NCBI RefSeq assembly: GCF_048320135.1
Contig: NZ_CP182947.1
Location: 5,552,801 to 5,616,800 of the forward strand
Direction of reading: 5' to 3'
Length of the DNA: 64,000 nt
From: Ideonella_A sakaiensis_A
Lineage (GTDB): Bacteria; Pseudomonadota; Gammaproteobacteria; Burkholderiales; Burkholderiaceae_C
Below are positions 24,550 through 36,218 of this stretch, in pieces. Made by a program: the position numbers and the translations under genes. Below the pieces are notes generated by a model, which was given only the letters and a program-made list of their open reading frames with translations, was not told the origin of the DNA and did no database searches. Numbering within the stretch: the stretch's first letter is position 1; each line of letters opens with the position of its first letter.

Positions 24550-25845
24550 ATGGATCTGGACAACAAAACAATTGCCATCATCGGCCTTGGTTACGTCGGT
24601 TTGCCCCTCGCCGTGGAATTTGGCAAGAAGCGGCCAGTCATCGGCTTCGATATCAACGCAGCCCGCGTACAAGAACTGACCGAAGGCTGCGACCATACGC
24701 TGGAGTGCACAAGCGAAGACCTGATCGGGGCTCGGCAACTATGCTTCAGTTGCGAGCCCGAAGATCTACGCGAAGCCCGCATTTTCATCGTCACCGTTCC
24801 GACGCCTGTGGACAAGGCTAATCGTCCTGACATGGCGCCGCTGATCAAGGCCAGCCGGACTGTTGGAAAGGTGCTGAAACCGGGAGACGTAGTCATCTAT
24901 GAATCCACCGTCTATCCCGGGGCCACGGAGGAAGTGTGTGTTCCGGTGCTGGAGGCGCAAAGCGGTCTAAAGTTCAACGAAGGCTTCTTCTGCGGCTACA
25001 GCCCGGAGCGGATCAACCCAGGCGACAAGGTGAACACGCTCACGACGATCAAGAAGATCACCAGCGGCAGCACCCCTGACGTGGCCGACGCCGTAGATGC
25101 CCTCTACGGCCAGATCATCACGGCAGGCACCTACAAGGCCACCAGCCTGAAGGTGGCCGAAGCCGCCAAGGTTATCGAAAACAGCCAACGCGACCTCAAT
25201 ATCGCCTTCGTTAACGAACTGTCGGTGATCTTCGATAGGATAGGCATCGACACCTTGGAAGTTCTCGAAGCGGCCGGCAGCAAGTGGAACTTCTTGCCGT
25301 TCAGGCCAGGCATGGTTGGCGGTCACTGCATTGGCGTAGACCCCTACTACCTTACCCACAAGGCTGAAGAACTGGGTTACCACCCACAAGTCATCCTTGC
25401 TGGCCGGCGAATCAACGACAACATGGCGCGCTACGTAGCGCGCAACACCATCAAGCGCATGCTGCAAAACGGCATGGACGTGCCGCGATGTCGAATCGGC
25501 GTGCTAGGAATTACCTTCAAGGAAAACTGTCCCGACATCCGCAACAGCAAGGTGGTGGATTTAGTGCGCGAATTCAGAACATGGGGTGCGGACGTAGTGG
25601 TTGCGGACCCGTGGGCCGATGAAGAGGAAGTTGCCAATGAGTATGGCCTTCGCCTTGGCAGTGTCGATGCGACAAATCCAGTAGATGCCCTTGTCGTGGC
25701 GGTGGGTCACGCGGAGTTCAGACGGGCCACACCATCAGATTTGCGGGCATTTTGCCGAGGCTACAGCCCAGTGCTGGCAGACGTTAAGAGCCTATATGAC
25801 CGGAAACTTGCCGCCGCGGCCGGATTCACGGTTTTCCGCCTCTAA
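24550..25845 (+). CDS. wbpA: UDP-N-acetylglucosamine 6-dehydrogenase (WbpA/TviB group)
   Basis: 431 residues. Oxidises UDP-GlcNAc to the uronic acid with two NAD+. Rossmann motif GLGYVGLPLAVEFG at 12-25, EAAKVIENSQRDLNIAFVNEL in the central domain, catalytic Cys260 in GGHCIGVDPYYL, and the C-terminal NAD domain with FKENCPDIRNSKV. The GMVGGHCIGVDPYYLTHKAEELGYHPQVILAGRRIND stretch distinguishes UDP-HexNAc dehydrogenases from UDP-glucose dehydrogenase. It directly precedes a wlbA-like 3-dehydrogenase, the next step towards diacetamido uronic acids of O-antigens. GC content is visibly lower than in the genes before it, typical of surface-polysaccharide islands. Confidence 0.9.
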   Translation: MDLDNKTIAIIGLGYVGLPLAVEFGKKRPVIGFDINAARVQELTEGCDHTLECTSEDLIGARQLCFSCEPEDLREARIFIVTVPTPVDKANRPDMAPLIKASRTVGKVLKPGDVVIYESTVYPGATEEVCVPVLEAQSGLKFNEGFFCGYSPERINPGDKVNTLTTIKKITSGSTPDVADAVDALYGQIITAGTYKATSLKVAEAAKVIENSQRDLNIAFVNELSVIFDRIGIDTLEVLEAAGSKWNFLPFRPGMVGGHCIGVDPYYLTHKAEELGYHPQVILAGRRINDNMARYVARNTIKRMLQNGMDVPRCRIGVLGITFKENCPDIRNSKVVDLVREFRTWGADVVVADPWADEEEVANEYGLRLGSVDATNPVDALVVAVGHAEFRRATPSDLRAFCRGYSPVLADVKSLYDRKLAAAAGFTVFRL

Positions 25846-25863
25846 CAATCCGACTTTCATCAG

Positions 25864-26553
25864 ATGAAATACTTCGCCCTCGTCGGTGCCGCCGGCTATA
25901 TCGCGCCGCGCCACATGGAAGCTATTAAAGCCACCGGACACGAATTGGTCGCGGCCTACGACCCTAATGACTCGGTCGGAATCATCGACAGCCATTTCCC
26001 CGATGCCGACTTTTTCACTGAGTTCGAACGCTTCGACCGACATGTCGATAAACTCCGACGCGCTAAGGGAAGGCGGGCAATTGATTATATCTCGATCTGC
26101 TCACCCAACTATCTTCATGATTCGCACATGCGTTTTGCGTTGCGTTCGGGGGCGGATGCAATCTGCGAAAAGCCCCTCGTCCTCAACTCTTGGAATATCG
26201 ACGGACTTCTAGAAATCGAACGCGATACGGGGCATAAGGTAAACACAATCCTGCAACTGCGCGTGCATCCCGCGATCGTCTCGCTGCGAGAGAAGATTCA
26301 AAACGAATTGCGCCAATCCAAACACGAAGTTGACCTCACCTACATTACCTCGCGTGGCAATTGGTATCTACAGAGTTGGAAGGGCGATCCAAAAAAGTCA
26401 GGAGGGATTGCAACGAACATAGGGGTGCATTTCTTCGATATGCTCCATTTCGTTTTCGGGGAACTGCAGGACAACGTGGTCCACTTGACCTCCGATACAA
26501 AAGCCGCCGGGTATCTTGAATATCAGAAAGCGAGAGTCCGATGGTTTCTATAG
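25864..26553 (+). CDS. wlbA: WlbA/WbpB-type Gfo/Idh/MocA oxidoreductase, cut by the hinge
   Basis: 229 residues are visible, while family members have about 310-320. Nucleotide-binding start FALVGAAGYIAPRHMEAIKATGHELVAAYDPNDSVGIID, the SPNYLHDSHM segment, catalytic ICEKPL at 100-105, and VDLTYITSRGNWYLQSWKGDPKKSGGIATNIGVHFFDMLHFVFGEL. These match the WlbA enzymes that oxidise C3 of UDP-GlcNAc uronic acid. It starts 18 bases after the wbpA-like gene. The apparent stop is created by the hinge (TTCTATAG), and the last 25-30% of the gene is missing. Confidence 0.9.
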   Translation: MKYFALVGAAGYIAPRHMEAIKATGHELVAAYDPNDSVGIIDSHFPDADFFTEFERFDRHVDKLRRAKGRRAIDYISICSPNYLHDSHMRFALRSGADAICEKPLVLNSWNIDGLLEIERDTGHKVNTILQLRVHPAIVSLREKIQNELRQSKHEVDLTYITSRGNWYLQSWKGDPKKSGGIATNIGVHFFDMLHFVFGELQDNVVHLTSDTKAAGYLEYQKARVRWFL

Positions 26554-26577
26554 ATAGCTGGATGACCACGTTGCCGA
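26552..26577. other. Hinge (26-base loop) of the inverted repeat
   Basis: The left arm ends in ATGGTTTCTAT at 26541-26551 and its reverse complement ATAGAAACCAT starts at 26578. The 26 bases between are unrelated to either arm's continuation and carry no insertion-sequence end, transposase or att-like repeat. The fold lies inside a wlbA-like gene. Confidence 0.9.
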
Positions 26578-27222
26578 ATAGAAACCATCGGACTCTCGCT
26601 TTCTGATATTCAAGATACCCGGCGGCTTTTGTATCGGAGAGATGAAGTGGACCACGTTGTCCTGCAGTTCCCCGAAAACGAAATGGAGCATATCGAAGAA
26701 ATGCACCCCTATGTTCGTTGCAATCCCTCCTAACTTTTTGGATCACCCCTCCAACTCTGTAGATACCAAGTACCACGCGAGGTAATGTAGGTGAGGTCAA
26801 CTTCGTGTTTGATTGGCGCAATTCGTTTTCAAATCTATATTCGCAGCGAGACGATCGCGGGATGCGCGCGTTGCAGGATTGTGTTTACCTTATGCCCCGT
26901 ATCGCGTTCGATTTCTAGAAGTCCGTCGATATTCCGAGGGGCTTTTCGCAAACGCGACGTGGAGTCATTGAGACGTCGTGAGCAAGAATCGAGATATAAT
27001 CAATTGCCCGCCTTTTGTAGCACGTCGGAGTTTATGGACAGTGTCGGTCGAAGCGTTCGAACTCGGTCGAAAAAGTCGGCATCGGGGAAATGGCTGTCAA
27101 GATGATTCCGACCGAGTCATGAGGGTCGTAGGCCGCGACCAATTCAGTACTGCAGGTGGCTTTAATAGCTTCCATGTGGCGCGGCGCGATATAGCCGCGG
27201 CGCCCAACGAGGCGAGGTCTAA
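26578..27222 (-). pseudogene. Damaged mirror copy of the wlbA-like gene
   Basis: Corresponds to 25864-26551. About 43 bases are missing over some 700, start codon region scrambled, frame broken many times. Segments such as ARHMEAIKAT and YLEYQKARVRWFL can still be read in different frames. Confidence 0.85.
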
Positions 27223-27240
27223 TTGATGAAAGTCGGATTG

Positions 27241-28460
27241 TTAGAGGCGGAAAACCGTGAATAGGCCGCAGCGGCAGTTTTCCGGTCATATAGGCTCTTA
27301 ACGTCTGCCAGCACTGGGCTGTAGCCTCGGCAAAATGCCCGCAAATCTGATGGTGTGGCCCGTCAAACTCCGCGTGACCCACCGCCACGACAAGGGCATC
27401 TACTGCAATTGTCGCATCGACACTGCCAAGGCGAAGGCCATACTCATTGGCAACTTCCTCTTCATCGGCCCACGGGTCCGCAACCACTACGTCCGCACCC
27501 CATGTTCTGAATTCGCGCACTAAATCCACCACCTTGCTGTTGCGGATGTCGGGACCGTTTCCTTGAAGGTAATTCCTCACGCGCCGATTCGACATCCATG
27601 CCGTTTTGCAGCATGCGCTTGATGGTGTTGCGCGCTACGTAGCGCGCCATGTTGCTCATTAATTCGCCGGCCAGCAAGGATGACTTGTGGGTGGTAACCC
27701 AGTTCTTCAGCCTTGTGGGTAAGGCGTGATGGGTCTACGCCAGATGCAGTGACCACCGACATGCCTGGCCTGAACGGCGAGGAGTTCTTGCTGCCGGCAC
27801 TTCGAGAACTTCCAAGGTGTCGATGCCTATCCTATCAGAAGATCACCGACAGTTCGTTAACGAAGGCGATATTGAGGTCGCGTTGGCTGTTTTCGATAAC
27901 CTTGGCGGCTTCGGCCACCTTCAGGCTGGTGGCCTTGTAGGTGCCTGCCGTGATCGTCTGACCATCAAGGGCATCTACAGCCGTCGGCCACGTCAGGGGT
28001 GCTGCCGCTGATCTTCTTGATCGTCGTGAGCATGTTGGCCTGGGTTGATCCCGCTCGGCTGTGGCAGAAGCCTTGGTCCCGCTTCACTTGGCAGCCCTCC
28101 GTGGCCCCGGGATAGACGGTGGATTCATAGATGACTGCGTCTCCCAGTTTTCAGCACCTTTCCAACAGTCCGGCTGGCCTTGAATAGCGGCGCCATGTCA
28201 GGACGATTAGCCTTGTCCACAGGCGTCGGAACCGTGATGAAAATGCAGCTTTTCGTGAGATCTTCGGGCTCGCAACTGAAGCATAGTTGCCGAGCCGAAT
28301 AGGTCTTCGCTTGTGCACTCCAGCGTATGGTCGCAGCCTTCGGTCAGTTCTTGTACGCGGGCTGCGTTGATATCGAAGCCGATGACTGGCCGCTTCTTGC
28401 CAAATTCCACGGCGAGGGGCAAACCGACGTAACCAAGGCCGTAGAGTTGTCCAGATCCAT
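27241..28460 (-). pseudogene. Damaged mirror copy of the wbpA-like gene
   Basis: Corresponds to 24550-25845 but is 76 bases shorter. Fragments in shifting frames include DIRNSKVVDLVREFRTWGADVVVADPW and VEFGKKRPVIGFDINAARV. The stop and start codons are still recognisable at the ends. Confidence 0.88.
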
Positions 28461-28514
28461 AGGTGATGTTCAGTGAGGAATCGCGGCCGACCGTCCTACA
28501 GGACAGGGGAGTGA

Positions 28515-30240
28515 TCAGGCGGCGTCTCGCGAGGCCTTCTTGGATGGTTACCTCTTTCAGATGACCACTTGGGATCGGATGCTTTTGGGGGTTATTTCCA
28601 CCAGTTCATCGAGTCGGCAATAAACTCCACGGCATACTCTAGCGTCAGCTGGATCGGCGGCGTAGATCGATCGCGTCTTCCTTGCCAGACACGCGGAAGT
28701 TGGTCAGCTGCTTGCCGCGCACCGCGTTCACGATTACAGATCGTTGTGCAAGGGATGCCGATCACCATGCCTTCAATGGATCGCCGGCCTTGACGAACAT
28801 GCGCCCGCGATCATCGAGTTTGCCGAGGGAATAGGTCACCGCCTCGCCGGTGACCTGGTTAGTCAACACGCCATTCTTGCGACCTGCGATATCTCCCTTG
28901 AACGCCTCATCTTTCATGAGAAGATATTGCTGATAGACCCGGTGCACGGGTAAGGTTCAAGAATTCATTCTGGAAACCAATAAGGCCGCGCGCGTCTCGT
29001 GTTGACCGCCGCCCCATCATCGTCGTCGAGCAACGCTCCACCGGCCACGCCTGCATCACCGCACCCTGGTGCTGATCTTCGACATCAGCCGTCACCATCT
29101 CAATCGGCTCCGACATGGTCGACACCACCCGGGGCTTGCTGACGGCGAGTTCGTAGCCTTCAGCGGCGCATCGTCTCCAGCAGGAAGTTCGCCTCGGCCT
29201 GAAACCTCGAAGACGCCGTCCTCGTCCGTCTCGGTCACCCTAAGTGCCACGTTGCTCTGCAGTTCACGCTGCAGGCGGTCCACAACTGCCGGCTGGTGAC
29301 GAACTTGCCCGGCCAGCCAGCGGCGAGTTGTTGACCTGGAAATTCATCGTCAGCGTCGGCTCGTGGACGGTAGGCGTCGGCCACGTGGCGCCGATCTCGG
29401 TGATGGTCACGCCGATGCCGATGTTCTCGATGCCGTTGATCAACACGATGTCGCCGGGGCCCACTTCGGTGGCCTGCTGGCGCTCGAGGGCCTCGAACTT
29501 CAGCACCTGGTTGAAATGCGGCCGTGAAAGGCGTGTTCGCGGCTGCTGTAACGGCCAGCTTTACCTGCATCGCTTCAGCGTGCCTGGTTGACGCGGCCGA
29601 TGCCGATGCAAGCCGACATACGTGGAGTAGTCGAGCGAGCAGAATCTGCAGTTGTAGCGGGTTCGGGCTCGTCGTGGGCGGGGACGTGTTCGAGCATCGA
29701 ATCGAACAGAGGGGCAAAATCCGTTCCGGTCGCATTTCCAGCGTCGCCCAGCCGCCGGAGGCGAAGACGACCGGGAAGTCGAGCTGGTCTTCGGTTGGCG
29801 AGTTTGTCGAACAGGTCGAAGGTGGCGTTGATCACGTAGTCGGTGCGGGCGCCGGGGCATGACCTTGTTGACGAGTCGATCGGCTTCCAGGCCGACGCCA
29901 CGCCTTTTTCGTGACGAAGCGTGTGCATCGGGCCTTCGACGGCGTCGACCAGCAGCGGCGCGCTGCGTCGACAGCACCCGCTCGACACCACACCGAGAAG
30001 TCCGCATGGCCCGGGGTGTCGACGATGTTGATGTGGGTACCCTTCCACTCGACCGCGCAGTTCTTCGACAGGATCGTGATGCCCCGCTCTTTTTCGAGGT
30101 CGTTGCTGTAGGTCGCGGCGGCGCACCTTCTCGTTCTGGCGGAAGGTGCGCTTCTGGCGCAGCATCTGGTCGACCACGTGGTCTTGCCATGGTCGACGTG
30201 GGCGATGATGGCGATATTTCGAATCTGCTCGGCGATGCAT
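28515..30240 (-). pseudogene. typA: Damaged mirror copy of typA
   Basis: 1726 bases against 1824 in the clean copy. No uninterrupted GTPase domain is left. An essential-type GTPase with this density of deletions is not credible as a natural pseudogene lying next to an intact copy. Confidence 0.88.
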
Positions 30241-30428
30241 ACGTAGCTGATTTGAGAAGCACCTGGCGTTCTGCCACGATTTATCGGGGCGCCTTTTGCA
30301 GGGGTGTGGGGGAATGCTGCGGTGGGGTGCGGGAGGCGGGTTTGGGGAGAGAACATGCGGCTTTGTGGCCGCGTTTTGCATGTTGGGTGGCGCCGAGGAG
30401 TAAGGTACAGACGGGGATGGCCAGCGCT

Positions 30429-31652
30429 CTATGCATTGCCGAGCGCCGGAAAGGCTGGTCGAGCAGACCCTGCACTTCGACAGGGCTCAACAGCCGGTCG
30501 CTGATCAGTTCGCCGCCGGCGGAGATGTGGCCGCTGCCGAGGAAGGCTTTTGGCTCCGGGCCGTGACGCGCACGTGGGGGGCATCTGAAAGTGGCAGGCG
30601 GCGGCGGACGCCGTTGAGGAAGCGGCGGCGTCTTCGGGCGCCAGGCGGACGTCGGCGAGGAGGATATCGGCTGGGAGCAGCGTAGGCTGGTCACTTGCTC
30701 GAGTTGGGCGAGGGTCAGGGCGGTGACCGGGTCAGCGGGCCGGTTTCGGTGCGGCGCGGGGCGGCGATGGGCGCCGCAGCCGAGTGCCTTGCCGATGTCT
30801 TTCGGCGAGCGTGCGGATGTAGGTGCCTTTGGAGCAGCCGGATGTCGAGGGTGATGAGGGCTGGTGCCTCGTTCGCACCGATTGCCGTCAGGAGCGGCTT
30901 TCCACCGCGATTGCAGGTGCAGCACCAGCCCGAATCGGGGCTGAAGCCCCCCTCCCACAGTCGCGTTCTTCTTCAACCGAGCTTTTTTGCAGCAGGCTGG
31001 GCGGGGTTTGTCGGGAGGGGCTTCGGGCCCGGTCTGCAGCTGCACCAGCCTGAATCGGGGCTCGACCTCCTACGGGCAGTCGCCGTTCCTATCCGCAGTA
31101 GCCTTGGCCGGCTCTGTGGGGACTCAGCCCCGATTTCTCCACAGCCACATCCAGCACCTTGATCGAGAAGATCGTCACCGCCCTCGCCTCGCGCTCGACC
31201 TCGATGCCGGCTCGGGCGTATTCGTGGACTTGCCGTCGCGTTTCAGCGCGGAATACATCGGCGGCAGTTGCTTGATCTGGCCGACAAACCGCCCGCACAC
31301 CGCCTCGATATCGGCGGGCTGATCGGTCTGCCGTCGGGCGGTCCACCGGGCGGGTTTCCAGCACCTCGCCTTCGGCATCTGCCGTCGGCTCGTCGTCACG
31401 CCGAGGCGCAGCGTCGCGGTATAGCGCTTGTCGGCGTCGAGGCTCACCTGTGAAAACTTCGTCGCTGCGCCGAAGCGGGGCGGGCCCCGCGAGTGGGTCT
31501 CCAGAGTGCCGGTGTGACCGGCCTTTTCGGCGCGGAACAGGCGTTTGACCTTCTGCAACTCGTCCGTACTGGAGCGGGCAGGCGCTTGTCGAGCGGCGCG
31601 CGCCGTGGACGGGACGGCGGGGATGCGCGGGCGGGTGGGAGGCGGATTTCAT
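30429..31652 (-). pseudogene. truB: Damaged mirror copy of truB
   Basis: 1224 bases against 1266. The REP-filled middle is still recognisable around 30900-31130 but with indels. Confidence 0.88.
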
Positions 31653-31815
31653 CAGCGGCAAGGCGGGGCGCCGCTTGCCGCGGTGTGGTTGATTCTTCTA
31701 TTGGGGAAGTGGCTTGAAGGCGCGATTCTCCCGGGAGGAAATAGCGGCTGAAGAGCCGCTCCTACAGGCCGAGGCAGCGTATACAGGGCGCTTCCTGGAC
31801 TAAGTCCATGATGTT

Positions 31816-32040
31816 ACGAGCGCCGTTGTCAACGTTCACGAGGCGAAGACCCATTTCTAGCGCCTGCTCGATATGGCCCATGCAGGGCAGGAGATCATCT
31901 TGGCAAAGGCTGGCAAACCCTACGCCAGGTTGGTGGTTCCCGCGCCCCGGCCCGAGACGGCAACCGGGCCGCTACGGGGAGGCTCGGCGACAGTTTTCGA
32001 CGCGTTGCCAGATGAGGAGTTGCATGCCTGGGAGGAGTGA
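31816..32040 (+). pseudogene. Damaged mirror copy of the Phd/YefM antitoxin
   Basis: The start codon reads ACG and the frame shifts after the first third. The upstream palindrome at 31796-31808 is intact. Confidence 0.82.
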
Positions 32041-32453
32041 GTGAGCGAGCAAGTCGGCCAGTTGCGTCTCTTGCTCGATACGCACGCCCTGATCTGGTGG
32101 TGGAGCCCGAGCAGCCCCGCAACTGTCGGCCGCCGTGCGCAGCGCCCTGATGGACGAAGCGAACGAGATCTTTGTCAGCGCGGCCAGCGCCTGGGAAATT
32201 GCGAGACCCAGCAGCACCTGGCGGAAGTTCCTGGGGTGCCGGAGGCTGCCACGCGACTTGTCGAACTGCTCAATGCCAACGGCTTTACACCGCTTGCAAT
32301 CGATCAACGACATGCCTTGCGAGCCGCTCCTGGCCAAATCGACGCCGTCATCCATTCGACCGGATGCTGGCTGCGCAAAGCGAGCTGCAAGGATTGACGC
32401 TGGTCAGCTGCGATGCGGCGCGCTATCGGCATTTGGTGCGGATGTTGTGGTGA
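32041..32453 (+). pseudogene. vapC: Damaged mirror copy of vapC
   Basis: Begins SEQVGQLRLLLDTHALIWWW as in the clean copy, then shifts frame near 32105. One of the few copies with net insertions. Confidence 0.82.
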
Positions 32454-32475
32454 GGTTCAGCCCTTCGCACAATTC

Positions 32476-32817
32476 TCAATCCTTCGCCTGCGTCGAATTC
32501 GCTGCTTGATCAGTTCGTTCAGCTCGGCGGCCCGCTCTGTCGTGCGGTCGAACAGGAAGTGCAGCGTCGGCGCGGTCTGGATCTGCAGGCGTTTGAAGAG
32601 GCCGTTGCGCAGGAAGCCTGCCGCCTCGTTGAGGCCGGTTTCGGACTCCTGCCGGCGGCCGCTGCGCACCGAGAAGAAGACCTTGGCGTGGTGCGGGGGT
32701 CACTGGACCCGCGTCGGATGGTCATTGGATAGGGTACTTTCAGCTGGCAGCGCCGGTAGCACTGATTTGGTCGGCGATGCGGAAGCTGCGGTTGGGGATG
32801 GCGCGTTTGTTTCGCAT
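32476..32817 (-). pseudogene. rbfA: Damaged mirror copy of rbfA
   Basis: 342 bases against 363. A stretch around 32700-32760 is rearranged beyond simple indels. Confidence 0.85.
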
Positions 32818-33161
32818 GGCGTTTTGCTCCTTTTGGCAGAGTCTTAGATGTATAAAGGCAAACCCCGCCAGCTTTTGGGGGTGGCGAGTTTTGGGGGTGC
32901 AGTTCGGTCAATCGGAAGCAGCAGATGCAGGGGCCTATGGTCGCATGGTCGGCCCCTGGCCCCTCTCCCGGTTGAGGGGGTGATGAGGCTGGGTGTGCGA
33001 ACGGGCGGCTGCTCTGCGGGTGGCATGGCTGTGGGAGGGGCTTCAGCCAATTTTATCTATCCCAGAGCCTGAATCGGGGCTGAAGCCCCTCCACAAATGC
33101 AGCCCTCCCACAATGGCCGCCCCTTCCACGAGGGGTAGCCCATCCCAAAAATGCGCCGGCC

Positions 33162-36140
33162 TTACAGCGTCCGCGCCACTTATTTGACTTCGAAGAACTC
33201 AGTTGGTCGCCTTCCTTGATGTCGTTGTCCTTCAGCTTGATACCGCACTCGAAGCCGGCGGCCACTTCCCGGACGTCGTCTTTGATGCGGCGGACGGACT
33301 ACGACTCGCCGGTGTAGACGACGACGTTTTCGCGCAGCAGGCGGAAGCGTGCACCGCGGCGGACGACGCCGGCGGTGAGACCATCGAGCCGGCGACCGTG
33401 CCGATCTTCGATGACGAAGACATGCGAGTCGGCAATTCCAGTGACTTCTCCTTCTGCTCCGGCGCCGGCGTGCCGGGTCTCATGACGTCGTCAGCTGGTC
33501 GACGGCATCATGATCACGTTGTAGTAACGCGGATCAACGCCATTGCCTTCGGCGAGCTTCAGGGCCTGCGCATCGGCGCGGACGTTGAAGCCGATCATGG
33601 CCTTCGACGCGATCGCGAGGTCATGTCGGTTCTCGCTGATGCCACCGACCGCAGCGTGCACCACCTGCACCTTGACCTCGGCGGTGCTGAGTTTCAGCAG
33701 GCTCTGGACCAGCGCCTCCTTGGAACGTGTGCACGGCGGCCTTGACGATCGGCGGCCTGCGCCTGGCCTTCAGCCGTCTCGAACATGTTCTCGAGCTTGG
33801 CGGCACGGCGCTTGTTCAGCGTCACTTCCGCATTGCCGCGCGGAAGGTCGCGATCTCGCGAGCGCGGCGCTCGTCGGCCAGCACGATGAACTCGTCACCG
33901 GCTTGCGGCACCTCCAACGCCCTGGATACTCGACCCGCAGTGACGGGCCGCCTCGTCGATCGGCTTGCCGTTCTCGTCGAGCATCGCCCGCACCCGGCCG
34001 AAGCTGGAGCCGGCCGGCGCGACGTGGCCGCGCTTCAGCGTACCGCTTTGCGCACGGTGGCGACCGGGCCACGGCCCTTGTCGAGCTTGGCTTCGATCAC
34101 CAGGCCCTTGGCCGGAAACTGAGGCCCCCGGCGCCCTTCGGCTCCAGCACCTCGGCCTGCGGCGCGGCGCCGCCAGCAGGCTGTCGATGCCCTCGCTCTT
34201 CGCGGAGACCGGAACGAACGGCGAATCGCCACCGAATTCCTCCGGCACGACTTCCTCGGCCACCCAGCTCGCTCTTCAGGCGTTCCAGGTTGGCTTCGGC
34301 TTGTCGATCTTGTTCATCGCGACGACCAGCGGCACGCCGGCGGCCTTCGCGTGGCTGATCGCTTCCTTCGTCTGCGGCATCACGCCGTCGTGGGCGGCGT
34401 GACCACCAGGATCACGATGTCGGTCGCCTTCGCACCACGTGCCCGCATCGCGGTAAACGCCGCGTGACCGGGGGTGTCGAGGAAGGTGATCCGGCGTATC
34501 GACGTGGTAGGCGCCGATGTGCTGGGTGATGCCGCCCGCCTCGCCGGCGGCCGCTCAGTACCCGGCGGATCTGGTCGAGCAGCGAGGTCTTGCCATGGTC
34601 GACGTGGCCCATGACCGTGACGACCGGCGCACGCGGCAGCATCTCGTGATCGCCTTCGTCCTCGTTTTCCTCCTCGAGGAAGGCGTCCGGATCGTCGAGC
34701 TTGGCTCGGCCATCGCGGTGTGGCCCATCTCATCGACGACGATCATCGCCGTTTCCTGGTCGAGCTGCTGGTTGATCGTAACCATCTGGCCCACTTTCAT
34801 CAGCTGCTTGATCACCTCGCTCGCCTTCACGCTCATCTTGTGCGCGAGGTGCCGGACACGCTGATCGTCTCCGGCAGGCGGTCACTTCCTGCGCCTGGAA
34901 TTCGACCGGCGCGACGAAGGTCGACTGCGAGCTGTCGTTGCGGTCGCCGCGGCCGCGGCCCACGCGGCGCACGCCAGCCCGACGGCCACCGCCACAGGAA
35001 TCGTTGCGCGTCTTCAGGCCACGGCGCTTGGCGGCGTCATCGGCCAGCTCGACGACAGCTTCTCGGACTTCCGCGACTTTCTTGTGGCCCGGCTTGCCGG
35101 CAGCAGGCACTGCACCCGGCGCACCGGCCGGCTTGTGGATCGTGCCCTTGATGCCTTCCTTGCCGGCTTCCGGCTTGGCAGGCTCTTCCTTCTTCGCGGT
35201 CAGCACGCGCTTTGGCGCGTTCATCATCGCGCGGATCGCGGCGGCTTCATCAGCGGCCTTCGTACTGGCGATTCTTTTCCTCGTCGACGACGTCGGCAGC
35301 CTTGATCACGCGCAACGGGCCCTTCGGCGCCTCCAGCGGGGTCGGCGCCGGCGTCGGCGCGGCAGTTCGGCGGCCACCCGGCTGGCTTCGCCCGGCTTCG
35401 CGGCGTCGCGCGCCGGCACCGGCTTCGGCTCTTCCTCATCGGCGGCCTTCGGCGCGGTTTTTGCGGCGCCGCGGTTGCGCGCGCTGGCATTCAGCGCAGC
35501 GGCCTCGGCTTCGGCGGCAGCGCGCGCCTCGGCCTTCGCTTTTGCGGAACGGGCGGCTTGGCGGCCGCTTCCTTCTTCCTCGCCGGCTTCGCCTTCGCGG
35601 TTTCCGCCGGCGGCAGCCGCGGCTGCGGCGTCGGCCTGCGCCTCTCGGCGGCCTCGCGCTCGGCGCCTCGGCGGCTCGCGCCTCGGCGCGGGCCGCTGAC
35701 GTCGCCGCCTCTTGTCGCTGGCGGCCATTTCAGCCTCCTGCTGGCGCAGCGCCTCGGCCTGCTTCTCGGCCTCGGCTTCGCGGCGGGCGAATTCGGCTTC
35801 GGCGTCGGCAGCGTCCTCGACACCGCTCGGCACGTCATCGCGCTTGATGAAGGTGCGCTTCTTGCGGACTTCAACCTGGATCGTGCGGGCCTTGCCGGAG
35901 GCATCGGCCTGCTTGATCTCGCTGGTCGACTTGCGCGTCGCGGGGTGCTTCCGGCGCTCACCGCCGGCGGCAGTGCCGTGGCTGGTGCGCAGGTAGTCGA
36001 GCAGGCGCTCCTTGTCGACTTCGGTCAAGGCGTCGTCCGTCGACGCCTTGCCGACGCCAGCCTGCTGCAGCTGCTCCAGCAGTGCAGTGGCGGAGCGGTT
36101 CAAGCTCGGCGGCGAGTTGTGCGACGGTGGTCACGGCCAT
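33162..36140 (-). pseudogene. infB: Damaged mirror copy of infB
   Basis: 2979 bases against 3039, that is 60 net deletions (about 2%). Recognisable pieces in several frames include MSVKASEVIKQLMKVGQMVTINQQL and the G-domain DTPGHAAF. Confidence 0.9.
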
Positions 36141-36218
36141 TGTGTACTTTGCTTGCTTCTGTCTGGTGCTCGGGGTCAAAGGCGGGCGCGGGCAGGTTGC
36201 TCGCGTTGGAATCGTCGA

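Larger units (their letters stand above)
1..26551. repeat. Left arm of a 26-kb inverted repeat (clean copy)
   Basis: Reverse complement of 26578-52632. Paired positions sum to 52633 at the outer end (for example 135-1964 pairs with 50669-52498) and to 53129 at the hinge, so the two arms differ by 496 bases. All genes in this arm have intact frames, so it is the better reading of the locus. The repeat runs off the left edge of the window. Confidence 0.97.

Noticed and set aside
26552..26577. A mobile-element or telomere-type hairpin end at the hinge
   Set aside because: No transposase, terminal repeat, resolvase site or telomere resolvase gene is visible near it, and the fold cuts a gene in the middle.
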